Source: Oscheius onirici | Taxonomy: Eukaryota > Nematoda > Chromadorea > Rhabditida > Rhabditidae | Assembly: GCA_932521025.1 (NCBI GenBank) | Contig: OW051473.1 | Location: forward strand, 8,308,001-8,372,000 | Length of the DNA: 64,000 bases | Reading direction: 5' to 3' | In this document: positions 43,212 to 53,690 of the stretch, in pieces | Layout: the number at the start of each line of letters is the position of its first letter | Numbering within the stretch: position 1 is the first letter of the stretch | The notes under the pieces: generated by a model | The model's input: the letters and a program-made list of their open reading frames with translations, nothing else | What the model was told of the DNA's origin: nothing | The model's database searches: none | Made by a program: the position numbers and the translations under genes

Positions 43212-45869
43212 ATGCTTCTTCTGAAAGTAACTCTCGCCTTACTGTGTCTTCATCAGGTTCACAATTTCGAAGTGAGATGCTATATTATAGTTTATTGAAA
43301 GTTTCAGCATGTTCTTCGTTTCCGGCGTTCAGTCGACTCATGCCCTCTCATTCCAAAAAATGCAAGTTTTCTCGCTTGTGTTAATTTTTTTACAATTTTC
43401 AGAATTTTACGGAAGCTGAGCTGAGAAAAGGATTGGATGACATCAGCGATGAGTTTCAGGTTTGAAATAACATTAGTATGTTTTAGTGAAAATTAGGTGG
43501 AAATTGTCAACAGGCTGCAGGAATCTTCCAGCCTGATCGATGAACTTGACAGTATTAAGGCATCACAAGAGGTTTAAAAATGATTTTGGCCTGTTTTAAA
43601 CAAAATTCCCAGGCAGTCTTGATAGCTGAAAATCTCTGCCAAGTGGCTGCGTTAACTCCAGAAGTTTCACTCGTCTCTGATCTCATGCCCTTCGAACAAT
43701 TCAAGCTATTGAAGACTCCAAAGTATGGATTTGTCCGATTTTCTACAGAAACTTTTTTCCAGAAGTTTCCGAGGATCTCTCATCCAAATGGTCGACAACA
43801 TGTGCGACTCATTTATCACAGCCGATTCGGCAATGACCAGAGTTAAAATCAACCTAGTCTCTCTTCCAACGATTTTGGGCACGACTGTTAAACTACTGTC
43901 ATCGGCAATATACTTCTCAAGTGTTTGTACTTCCATTTTTAGAAAGAAACAACGCAAAAATCCTTTCTCCTGCAGTTGAACTTGAAAAAAATCAAGAGAG
44001 CATCGGAAGTTTGTGCTTTCGAGACGGAGAAGGTCGCTAACAAGTTTCAAGGAACTATTGACGTAGGCTAAATTTCCCACAAATATGTACATTTCTTTAG
44101 CTTGTAAACGAGCTCGTTCTGGGCTGTACAACTTGCGAATCCAACAGCAAGATGGAAAAGACCAGAAAAGAGCAGCTGAAGATCCAGCTTGAAGGAGAGA
44201 CAGCAGTCGAGAAGGAGTACGGAGAGCAAGTGAAACGAGATGAGGAGGAGATGAGAAAAAACGTGAAGAATACCCTAAAACAATACGACGTATGTATACA
44301 ATTTTGTTGCGCCACCAGGTTTTGGTTTAGAAACAACTCAAACGAATGGGAAGTCTTGGCTATCTTTTTGGTGCAGCAATTATTGATCTCGTTTCTGGAT
44401 TTGGAAAGGCAATCACAGGATTAATCACCAATAAACTTGGTGGTGGAGGACAACAAGGTGGAGCTGAGTCGCTGTCTCCGGTAATAAATTTTACTACACA
44501 TTATCCTACAACTGCAATCTAAAAACTGCACCACTGAAGCGTGTGCCAACGTTAAGTTTTTTTATCAAATTGTATTTCGGCTTTGTGTTCCTATTAGCTA
44601 CCAAATGTTTCTAATATGTGATTTTTTGTCAAAGTGCTTGCTTGACATTGTCAACTTTACCTGACAATTCCATAATTCAACTGAAATTGATGCTTATCCT
44701 GATATCACCGATATCCTAAGGTGTCGCAGTCGAACCAGGCATCCATCTTCTGGAACACTATGATCAACCAATTTGTCAATCACGCCGACAAGACCAAAAA
44801 GGATCCGGTTGTTAATTTTTGGAAAGGATGTCTCGAATCGCCAATGGGAAAAGCTGCTGCTACAGCCGTCGATCAGGTTATTCAGTATATGACTTTAATC
44901 TATTGTACGTTCAGGTACAAAAGCTAATCGCTGCCTTGGAAGCTGGTAATGATTCCGAGTCAAACTGGGCCGATAAGGTCAATGCTGAGGTGGAAGCTCT
45001 GAAGGGTGCTGTACCGGCTTCTCAACAATTTGGAGGAGGTGGCGGTGGAGGTGGTGGTGGAGGCGTGAAGGAAACTTTGGAGGTTGGTTCAATTCCCACT
45101 ATATACCTATCTTTCTAGAAATCTGTTGATAAACTTCGTGAAAAGTACGAGTTCCAAACGAGACAGGCTGAGCAGTTGAGAGAGAAGTTGCTCCAGAACC
45201 GACTCCGAATGAACGCTCTGATGAGTCAAATGGCGAACATCGAATGGGAGACGGCAAATCTGGCAGAAATCATCGAATACCTTCAGAAAGGTCTCGCTCT
45301 CTTGAATGATGCCAAAGAGGTGTGGATCATTATGGCTAGATTCTTCAGCACGTTCAATGTAAATTTAATCTCGTTCAAGATACTAGCCACGTTCAGCATA
45401 TGTCCTTCGACGTTCTTTCCAGAAACATAGAACGTTTTACAGATATTGCAGGCGAGGTAGCGTTGCAATCTTAGCAGCCATACAAAGCTTTTGTTTCCAG
45501 CAAGCATCAGCAGAAAATGCAACCAAGCTTTTTGAACAAGAATTGCTTAGCACGGCTGTGGGGCTTACAGCAACATGTACAGCAATGCATTTCTGCGCTG
45601 AAACATATGCTGAAACCTCAAAAAAGTGGATTATGCCGACAATTTCCGCTGTGGGAAAGAACCTTCAGCTGAGCAAAGAAGAAGCCCAAGTTTGCTTTAA
45701 AGTTTCTGAAAACTGTTGTTTTCAGAAAAAACTGAAGCAAACTCCAGCAAGAACAAATGGTCAAATGTGTGAGGTGACCAAGTATCTGGCCGGGCGTGTT
45801 GAGGCTATCGTCGACTTTTCAAAGAAACGGGCTGTCGATTTCATCAAGAAGTACGGGAAGAGCACTTAG
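43212..45869 (+). CDS. Secreted coiled-coil protein with hydrophobic segment and poly-glycine linker (~590 aa)
   Basis: About 13 exons with short introns. Residues 1-15 (MLLLKVTLALLCLHQ) are a signal peptide, followed by a dibasic FRRSV site. Then come helices (TEAELRKGLDDISDEFQVEI), a strong coiled coil (RKEQLKIQLEGETAVEKEYG), and a hydrophobic glycine-rich segment (LGYLFGAAIIDLVSGFGKAI) with GLITNKLGGGGQQGG. After this are a run of eleven glycines and a further coiled coil (REKYEFQTRQAEQLREKLLQ). The C-terminus ends FIKKYGKST. The second intron (43363-43402) only keeps frame as a GC-AG intron with donor GCAAGT. The intron between about 45377 and 45422 is ambiguous. Coil-hydrophobic hairpin-coil order recalls helical membrane-inserting proteins, but that is architecture only. 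AATAAA at 45882-45887. Confidence 0.75.
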
Positions 45870-45881
45870 CCACTGGTTGTC

Positions 45882-45887
45882 AATAAA
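45882..45887 (+). terminator. Poly(A) signal AATAAA
   Basis: Canonical signal 13 bp after the stop at 45869. Confidence 0.7.
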
Positions 45888-46328
45888 TATTTGATAGAAC
45901 AATTGGATATCTTTACTGCAAGGCAGTTATGCTGCCCATTCCAATACTGCCTGCACTACGTTCAAGTTTACGTAGAGCATCTACAGGGTGCGGAAAAAGT
46001 ACTTGCTGCCTTGTACAACACTGTGTATCTCTAGAAACAATAACACGAGATGCTTCATGCGATGTTTTTTCCAATATTTTGGGAGTATTTAACGACTATT
46101 TTACAATTTGATGGACCTTACTTTGGTGTGTTGGACACAATGGCCCGTCATGCAAAAATCAATCCACGGCGTCTTGCTGTATAGTGCAAAATTTCGAGAG
46201 GGCAAAATTGTGTAGAAGTTACCTTTCTTTAGCAAAACGTACATCTTACACCTAAATGTTTCTACGGCCGGCGATAAAAACACTTTTCAACTCTTCCATG
46301 GACAAAAATCCACAACTAAAAGTGGCTT

Positions 46329-46895
46329 ATGTCTTCCTTATGTCTTATGTCAATGGAGAGAATCCTAAACGAGAATCAGCCAACAGAACAGGCTGGCTTC
46401 AGGCGATCTTTCTCTACCACGGACCATATGCAAGTCATGAATGAGATCATCGAGCGGGCTGTAGAATACAACTTCCCTATGTACATAGCCTTTGTAGACT
46501 ACTCCAAGGCATTCGACAGGGTGGAACATGGTGCTCTGTGGTCAGCACTGAATAGCCAAGGGATCCCGTCCAAGATGATTCGAGTCCTTGATTCCTGGTA
46601 TGCAGATGACACCGTTCTTTTCGCCCATTCCGCTGCCGTTCTCTCCTCGATGCTGTCGGATTTGGTCCAACATAGTTCTGCAGCCGGACTATCTCTGAAT
46701 TACCAGAAAACAATGGTGATGACAAACTGTGCCCACACGCCGATTGCTGCCAATGAACAGATCTTCCCCTACTGTGACAGCTACGTTTTTTATCTTGGAG
46801 CCAGAGTCAGCTTCGATAGGAACAACTCACAATGTAGACTAGTTAGAGTGTCGACTAGACAAAATTACAACCTAACTAGAATTGGTTTAAGCTGA
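46329..46895 (+). mobile_element. LINE reverse-transcriptase fragment with internal deletion
   Basis: Contains QAGFRRSFSTTDHM, then YIAFVDYSKAFDRVEHGALW (RT motifs 2 and 3), then directly YADDTVLFAHSAAVLSSML (catalytic YADD) and GLSLNYQKTMVMTN. Roughly 50-70 residues normally found between the FDRV and YADD blocks are missing, so the palm is broken. No endonuclease domain is seen. Confidence 0.85.
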
Positions 46896-46926
46896 GGGAA
46901 TTGGGCAATTTTACTGCCCCTTACAG

Positions 46927-47060
46927 TCATTCATTTGTCTTTCGCTGTAGCAGAGTCACTCCGATCATTTTCCTCATCATCCTGTGCTGTATGACCAGAA
47001 GTTTCGATAGATCTCGCTGACGTGTGGCCCAAGTCTCTGATGCGTAAAGAAGGCATGGCT
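46927..47060 (-). mobile_element. LINE 3' fragment in opposite orientation
   Basis: Minus strand encodes LLYASETWATRQRDLSKLLV and HRMMRKMIGVTLLQRKTNE, the region that should follow the RT domain at 46329-46895 on the plus strand. The two parts lie head to head, pointing to an inversion or two insertions. Confidence 0.75.
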
Positions 47061-47064
47061 CAAC

Positions 47065-47225
47065 ATTCACCCTATAAGAACTATTGTTCTCTTTTTGTCC
47101 AGTTGCGTAGTTCACATAAAAGTATTGTTCTCTTCTTGTTCGGTTGAATTCAGTAAATCAAGGGTCAAAGACAATTCCCTTCATCTTCAAAGAATCCGCT
47201 TTTTCACAGATCCAGATTGTTCTCT
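47065..47225 (-). repeat. Dispersed repeat E, inverted copy
   Basis: Carries AAGAACTATTGTTCTCTTTT, GTATTGTTCTC and CGGTTGAATTCAG. These are the reverse complement of motifs at 48096-48262 and 61015-61175. Confidence 0.75.
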
Positions 47226-47309
47226 TTTTGCCAAAATTCATATTCATTTTGATGTCTACAGTCTGTATGGACAGAGACGTGAAGGAAAATTTAAATGACA
47301 AGTTTTCAG

Positions 47310-48785
47310 GCACAAGCAGCATCGAGAAGCTCTAGTGAGAAGGCAAGTCAAGAAAATTCCTGCACTCACTAACCGAAATTGGAATGCTCTCCTCTTGGAT
47401 CCAAGCAGCAATCCGGCTGCCTGGAAGCGTCTCGGGTACTGGCGACACAAAATCGTCGAACTGGATTGCCGTCGCTCAAAAGCTGCTCCACTTTATCTAG
47501 AGTCGATGTATAAAGGACAAAAACCTCCGACTCCTTTCGAGGTAATGATAGAGTTTTCGCTGACATATGTCTGTTTTCCAGTACGTCAACGAGAACTTCC
47601 TCACTCCTGCGGCCGCTGCTTTGGAATGCGCCCCGATCCAAGATCCACATGTTTGTGTCTACGATCTTACCAAAAAGCAATGCAAGTGCAGACGCTTCCA
47701 ATATCTGAAGATGGCATCCCCCGAAGACGGAAAACTGAATCTATCCAACTTCGATCCATCGCTGATGTCAGTCAAACAAATACGCCTCAATATTGTTTTT
47801 AGATATGTTCTGGTCGTCTGCAGCACTCAAAACTGCGTTTGCCCTGGAGGATGGGGAAATTGCCAATCATGGCTTCCGAAGGTGAGTACGTGCTTTTTTG
47901 AGGTGGGTCGGCGATAACTCAAACGAGTTTCTCATGTTTTTGACGGTTGAATATACAAAAGTACGACTAAAACAACTTTCGCTGTTTAAGTGGTAGTTAT
48001 AGGAATGGCGACTAATTAGTTGCCACTCAGGTCTACCGTGGCGTGGATAGATCGTTTAGGTCTGATTTTCTGGCTCATATTAGCCCTACATCTGGATCTG
48101 TAAAAAAGCGGATTTTTTGAAGAAGAAGGGATTTGTCTCTGCCCCTGTTTTATTGAATTCAACCGGACAAAAAGAGAACAATAACTTGTCTGCACTGCGT
48201 AACCTGACAAAAAGAGAACAATATCTCTTACAAAAATCAAATCCTTGTCTTTTCTCATAGGATCACTCTTCTATCGTCTGTTCGTAGAATCCGTTTTTCA
48301 CAGATCCAGATTGTACCTTTTTTGTCAAAATTCAATGGAATATAATTTGCTCATAATTCCCGAACAAGCAAATAATTTTTTTCCATTTCTACATTTTCAG
48401 TATAAACATGTTTCAGGATCTTCGACCTGTTCCTCTCTTGGTCTTCGGAGATCACAAATATGGAAACTACGGGCTCCGAGCACTGACGAACATCAAAAAA
48501 GGCCAGATCCTTGGCGAATTCTTTGGAGAGGTACGATTTTTTTCGCGCAAAAAAACACCTGTCTAGATTTGCTTAAAAGCTGAAGCCAATAAACGCAACG
48601 ACTGGAGATACCAACTTCGTTGCGGAAAGTTTACAGTCGACACGCTGAACAAAGGCAACGAGTTCCGCTTTCTTGCGCACAGTTATGAGGGCAACCTGAA
48701 GATGTCACCTGTAAAACTTTTGTTTCTCCCCTTTATACTACCGTTTCAACATCCAGTAGTTGTTGAGCAGAATGTCCATACTTAA
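47310..48785 (+). CDS. SET-domain (histone-methyltransferase-like) gene, truncated and degenerate
   Basis: Exons 47310-47541, 47582-47766, 47803-47881, 48417-48530 and 48567 onward stay in frame, with no in-frame start (5' exons missing or lost). After a basic region (VKKIPALTNRNWNALLLD) come cysteine-rich pre-SET-like pieces (KKQCKCRRF, NCVCPGGWGNC). The SET N-half follows: YGNYGLRALTNIKKGQILGE, then RYQLRCGKFTVDTLNKGNEF and RFLAHSYEGNLKM. The usual RFxNHSCxPN block reads RFLAHSYEGN. After it the frame runs into sequence with no ELTFDY motif and no post-SET cysteines, and stops at 48785. SET enzymes methylate lysines in chromatin; this copy is unlikely to be active. The 535-nt intron holds repeat E. 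Confidence 0.72.
48096..48340. repeat. Dispersed repeat E inside the SET gene intron, two arms
   Basis: GGATTTGTCTCTGCCCCTG ... GAATTCAACCGGACAAAAAG ... CTTACAAAAATCAAATCC matches 61033-61175 in the same orientation. Right of it (48288-48335) lies an inverted piece (CCGTTTTTCACAGATCCAG) matching 47190-47230. Confidence 0.75.
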
Positions 48786-49415
48786 AACAGCATAAGAACA
48801 GAGTTGGACTGTTAAAAGGTGTGCGAAAAGGGCAAACGGGAAAGAAATATAAAGCGCAATAAACCTCCCGCCGTCATTGGATGTCATTGTGTCTCTCGCC
48901 GTCATTGGCTGTCAGGGAATCGCTCAGTGTGAAATTGTCCGTCAGAAAGTTGAAAGAGTGCTACAGTTTTTTAACAGAAAAAATCCCTCGGGGAAAAAGA
49001 GTAGACTAATTGAGGGAGATGCAAATAAAGACCCTTGTTTATTTACAGTTCATCGCGCATAAATAATTGAAATCGCGAACACAGGAAAACGTTAGGCTCT
49101 CTAATTGAAAAGAGTTCAACAGTTACTAGTACACCTCGATTATTCGATCATTCCCTCGCGAATGCAGATTAGTTCCCATGCCAAGTGACCCTTTGAAGGA
49201 GCCGTCGCCATAAAAACTAGCCTTTTTATTTAAAAAGCGACAGGGGGAGAGAAACAGAGAGACAATAGCCAGGTGCGAACAAAAAGGGAAAAGAGTCGGC
49301 GGCTACAGAGTCGATCTGGGGAAGTGTCTTACAGACGGATGGCATACAGGTTCGGAGAAAGGGCTGAACTCTATTTAAATTGAAAAATTCCCAGCTATTG
49401 TATCTCTAGGCAACA
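48786..49415. other. Gap without a supported gene
   Basis: Nothing recognised. Confidence 0.4.
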
Positions 49416-49535
49416 TAGAAATAAAGACACAGAGATACATAGGCAGACAGACAGAGAGACAGAGAGACATAGATGGGCACAGAGAAAGAGACAGAAACAG
49501 AGACACAGAGATACAGAGACAGACAGTTCGACAAA
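49416..49535. repeat. GACA/ACAGAG microsatellite-like tract
   Basis: Imperfect repeats of ACAGAGA and GACAGA over about 120 bp. The antisense open frame at 49395-49877 with a Ser/Val/Cys-rich stretch is a by-product of this tract. Confidence 0.8.
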
Positions 49536-50008
49536 AAAATGGACAGAAAAACGAAGCGAGATTAGATCTACGTTACCGAGAGGATAGTTTATTGTAGAGA
49601 TAATAGCATATTTTAGTAAAAAAAGGATAAAAACTAAATGTAAGAAAGCGAGAATATGGAAATCGCGATGAGGGTTGAGAAACGGAAGATGGGAAGTCGC
49701 TTGTAGAATGTCTAATTTTTGCACTTGCGAGAGTATATCTGAATAGTTCGTGTACCTAAACATCAACTGTTTGCTCACGGTTCTCGGTTGATTGTAGCTC
49801 AAGGTGCACTTTCGAATGTGCTTCTGAAAAGTATTCATTAAGAGCCGAATTGAGATCAAATAACTAGGATTGACCATAAGCGAACAATTAACAACTTTTC
49901 GCTAATTGACTTTGACGCCAAACCCTATGTTTTGAAAATAGATCGCGTTCTATAAAAAACTGGTAATTTTCTGAATCATCGTTCCGGAAACCTTTATTAA
50001 CCAAATCC
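49536..50008. other. Gap, possibly 3' UTR
   Basis: No supported gene. A frame continues to 49888 on the minus strand (DMPQEENLSASRSQETSKDD), an alternative end for the gene at 50009-50972. Confidence 0.4.
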
Positions 50009-50972
50009 TCATCGTCCTTGGAGGTTTCTTGACTTCGGCTGGCAGATAGATTTTCTTCTTGCGGCATGTCTCGAGCCCTAAAGGTACTCATTATGCAAGG
50101 CAGCATAGTGCGGAAACTTACTTTTTATAGTGATCCTCTCGTCATTAATTTTCGTGCAAGTTTCTTCATCTGCTGCGGTATAAGAGCCTTAATATTTCTA
50201 TGTTTAGTAAATTTATGCGAAACTTACAGTCACGGTAAGCTGAGCAGAAAGCTGTGGAAGAAGAGGCTGCAGAGCCGGAACTGGAGCCTGGACCACAATT
50301 GGAACCACCAGAATTTGAGGAGCAGGATTAGACGGACGAGCAGCAGGAACCTGAATATTCTTGTGATTAGTGAATTTAAACGAAACTTGCAGGTTGTGGT
50401 ACAGGAGGCTGAGCAGGAAGCAGCGGAAGAAATGGCTGGGGAGCAGGGTTGAGGGTACAATCTGGGTATTCGAGAGGATCGGATAAGGGGAAACAGACAA
50501 TGAGCTCGGCAGAAGCAAGGGATTTTTTGAGAAAACCAAGCATAGGATTGTAAACAAAAGACGAAGTATTGGGGAAGGGAACTACCAGGGGACAGTTCGG
50601 TAGAGGGGCTCTGGTGATATTCGAAGAGATAACGTTCTGCATGGCAGAAGGATTGTAAGCGGCCAATTGGACAAACTGGGCGGTAGAATCTACGAGTAGG
50701 GCACAGGGGGTAGAAAAGGGACGCTAATGGAGTTCTGGGATCGATCGCAGGTAAAGAATATTGCCCCAACCCAAGGAAAATTCAGCCCAAAGTGGTTCGG
50801 ATGGGGATGACTCCAGATTTTCACCCGGCAAATGTGCCGGCCAGTTGATGAATTGGCTCTCTTCGAGGCGTCCAGCTACCGGCTTGGCGACGAGAATGAA
50901 CAGAGAACCACTCCAGAAGAGGGGAACGTGATCTTTTCTCATCCATAATACAACAAAATTTGGATCTTCCAT
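50009..50972 (-). CDS. Unrecognised proline-rich protein (~230 aa)
   Basis: Model: exons 50771-50972, 50391-50689, 50228-50350 and 50009-50077. It starts MEDPNFVVLWMRKDHVPLFW after a CTTTTAG acceptor; the first ~67 residues have a compact, aromatic-rich domain look. Residues 68-165 are Asn/Pro-rich (AAYNPSAMQNVISSNITRAP), and the C-terminal part is very Pro/Ala/Gln-rich (PAPQPFLPLLPAQPPVPQP). Frame is kept across the intron 50351-50390 only if it is GC-AG with donor GCAAGT. The last exon is open in two frames, so the C-terminus is uncertain (ends at 50009 or 49888). No family recognised; an RNA- or protein-binding low-complexity protein is a guess. Confidence 0.5.
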
Positions 50973-51935
50973 CTCAAGCTAAAAGAAAACTGTCAATGGC
51001 AGAAATATGTGAAGCTAAGATTCGTTAATTGACAAGAAGTTTGAAAGTAAAATTTAAATCGAAAAGTTCGCTTGCAAAAAAACAAAAAAAAAAGCAAAAA
51101 TTTGGGCAGACGAGCCCAGGGAACAGTCGGATGGCTTCGAAAAGAGAATCAATCAATAGGATGGAAAAACGCGAGGGGCGACTGCATGACAAAAACTGTG
51201 AGCGCGTTTGCAGAATCTATTGGAAACTTAAACATTAAGACAGTGTTTATTGAAGAAATGTGGAGCTAGAACAAATGGGAAGAGAGGGTGAAATGAACTT
51301 TCCCAGACTGCTCGAAACGCGTCAGTCATGCTGAGTCAGAAACGACGGTATAGGGGAGGGGGCGAGAGAGACGGCGAGAGTTGAGATTGATGAACATTAC
51401 GATGGCAAAATCAGACGGCCAAGAAAATTGAATGCAGAGTGAGATAAAAAAAAAAGAAAGAAAAAAAGAAACGCCGCCGAAAATGTAACACCTGATCCTG
51501 CTGTCTATCGTGACTCAAATGGGAAAAGACAACGAAACGTCTTGGGAAGGGGCAGAGAATTGATCGAATACATAGCTGAAAATCAGAGATGGATAGAGCA
51601 CAAACAGTTTTGTTTTAGCTCCGCGCTTACCCGCCAGATAATGCAGAACACTTGGATACGACAATTTTTGTCAGTTCGTTTGTTTCCAAATCTTTGATAG
51701 TTTTCAGTCTGTTTCCCGGACTGTAGAACTAGCACGTTCATCGAATTCATATTTTATCTTTTCAAAAACGGTTGAGCAAAAGAAATTTATTAACAACCGA
51801 GTTTTTTGAGCTAAATCACATTGACGAAACTGCGATTAATGAGAGAGTGGAAGTAGATCGCAGAAGAATGCACCGAAGAGCCGCCTAGAAAAGGTCCTAA
51901 AATTGTATTAGTGTTGCAGAATTATGCGTTCTTAC
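50973..51935. other. Gap without a supported gene
   Basis: Purine-rich on the plus strand, with short lysine-rich frames and nothing recognisable. Confidence 0.4.
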
Positions 51936-52322
51936 CTAGAAATATTCATTGTGGTACTGTCCACCTTTCATGGCGAAGTATCCCATCAGATTGAGCTGTT
52001 GCGTACGTTCGAACGACTGTTTGTACTCTAACTGAACGGACATGTCGTTGCAGAGCTGGTAGATCTTGACAATGTGCTCAATATTCTTCCTCTCGATTGG
52101 ATAAGCGTCCTGCACTTGATCATGGAAAAGTTTGAGCTGCTGATTGAAACGGCGCTGCTGGAAAGCAGTCATCTCGTTCTGCAGAATATCATCAAGGGCT
52201 CGCAGCTTCTGCTTCTCCACGTAGTGAGCATACATGAGGTCAGCTCGGAGCTGATCGTGCAACAACAGCTCCGGTGGTGGGCTCAAAAGTGGGTACATTC
52301 CAGGAGCTGGCCAGAAGTTCAT
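51936..52322 (-). CDS. Unrecognised single-exon protein, 128 aa
   Basis: Open frame MNFWPAPGMYPLLSPPPEL ... with a Pro-rich N-terminus and a helical Gln/Arg/Tyr-rich body (LQNEMTAFQQRRFNQQLKLF), ending GGQYHNEYF. The stop codon TAG is directly followed by GTAAGA, a good splice donor, so the transcript may continue into a spliced 3' UTR or use another frame. No signal or membrane segment. It lies upstream of the gene at 50009-50972 on the same strand; both have short Pro-rich N-terminal parts. Confidence 0.5.
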   Translation of the reverse strand: MNFWPAPGMYPLLSPPPELLLHDQLRADLMYAHYVEKQKLRALDDILQNEMTAFQQRRFNQQLKLFHDQVQDAYPIERKNIEHIVKIYQLCNDMSVQLEYKQSFERTQQLNLMGYFAMKGGQYHNEYF

Positions 52323-52515
52323 ATCTTAGCTAAGATGTTGAATATTGAAAAAGGATAAATAAAAGGTTAAGTTGAACAAAAATGAAAACATAGCGCTGAA
52401 AACAAGTGACAAGTTGAAGATTTTAGAGCTTTCTTTATATTTGATACATATGCACTATATATATGTTTTGAAAAAGTTTAATGACTCGCAATTGTCGAAT
52501 TCGTTCGGCTATCTG

Positions 52516-52620
52516 CTACATTGACTGTGGACCAATTTCGAGCACGACAGCACCAGATTCAGAATACGACAAGAGCATGACATCGTGATAGGCTTGAGGT
52601 TGAGGAGGAGCTCCCTCCAT
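52516..52620 (-). CDS. Possible small ORF or terminal exon (34 aa)
   Basis: MEGAPPQPQAYHDVMLLSYS then SESGAVVLEIGPQSM and a stop. The composition looks coding, but no splice partner was found and the length is too short to be sure. It could be a last exon of a gene further right. Confidence 0.3.
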   Translation of the reverse strand: MEGAPPQPQAYHDVMLLSYSESGAVVLEIGPQSM

Positions 52621-53519
52621 CTCAAAATATACATGAATATAAGAAAAGCTGGTTGTCAGGGTATAAGAGGACGGTAGTTGCGAGTTTCAAACGGAAGGAG
52701 CAAAAAAAAGAACTCGACTGACCACAGACAGGAAGCGAGGCAAGAATCTTGAATTCAAATACTGCTGTTGGACGGTGAAGCTATTGCGTTAGAGAGAAAA
52801 ACGCACTAGTTAGTCATTGTCAGAGAGCCACATTACCCTGCCCATCTGAGTCACTAGTGGTGGGACCCGCAGTTGTCATCATGACTTGATAAACAACAGA
52901 GATTCGTAGGGACAGTATGAATAAGCAAAGCAAAAGGGGACAGTTTGATGTCACTGCTCTCTCGCGCAAATGTGTTAATCAATTTCTTTGTCCGACGGAA
53001 CCGTCTCAACAAAAACGATTGTTTACTGAAAAAGACGACATAAAAAGATCAGGGGTCACAGGGCACATATCAAAGCGGTCTACTACTAGCGTAGTGCAAA
53101 TAGTGACAAAAGAAAGTTGCATTCGGCACTAGTGTCTAAAAATGAAGACTATTGCCAAATTGTTTATCTTAACCTATCACAGAAGAAAAGCGCCGCCAAT
53201 ATCGCCTGTTCGGATTCTTTGGTAACTTATTGCGAAAGATGATATATGAATGATGAATGCAAAAAAAAAATAGAGAAGGTGTAGAAAAACGGGGTCGTGT
53301 CAATAGCGATTTTGGGGGAAATGAAATTATACTCTTGCCACTAGCGGTGAACAAAGTCTATTCCTGTCATGCTCACCGTATGTTTCTAAAATGCACCTTA
53401 CTGTTCTTGTACTGTTAGAGTTTGTTCTAGTCAGAAAAAACAGAGCAGGCAGTTTTTGAACATAGGCAATATAACCCGCTTAAGAAAGGAAAAAGAGGAA
53501 GGAATATAGGTAAAGGAAG
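52621..53519. other. Gap without a supported gene
   Basis: Expected place for lectin-domain exons of the truncated duplicate at 53520-53690; none were found. Confidence 0.4.
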
Positions 53520-53690
53520 CTTACGTGATGTTGTTGTGGTTGTTGTCAAAGTTGTGGTTGTAGTGGTCGTTGTTGATGTTCCAATATTGTAAGCTGAAAG
53601 ACCATTCTGAGATTTTGGTATAAAAACCAACTAGGAAAATCGGTAGTATAGGTAGGCGCACATCCTTGGAACAGAAGCCAATAGCAAAGA
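53520..53690 (-). pseudogene. Truncated duplicate of the C-type lectin gene (N-terminal linker exons only)
   Basis: Minus-strand PTYTTDFPS, a 35-40-nt intron, then YNIGTSTTTTTTTLTTTTTT and a GTAAGC donor match exons 1-2 of the lectin at 54509-55242 (ATYTSDFPA, intron, YNIGTTTVATTTTTT). The start codon region is degraded and no lectin domain follows. Flanking sequence at about 53700-53850 also matches 55260-55400, so the duplication included upstream DNA. Confidence 0.7.

Noticed and set aside
49395-49877. 160-codon minus-strand open frame with Val/Ser/Cys-rich repeats
   Set aside because: Produced by the GACA-type microsatellite; no splice sites or domain.
50230-50769. 179-codon minus-strand open frame rich in Phe/Leu/Cys
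   Set aside because: Overlaps the proline-rich gene in another frame; the model with phase-consistent exons is more plausible.
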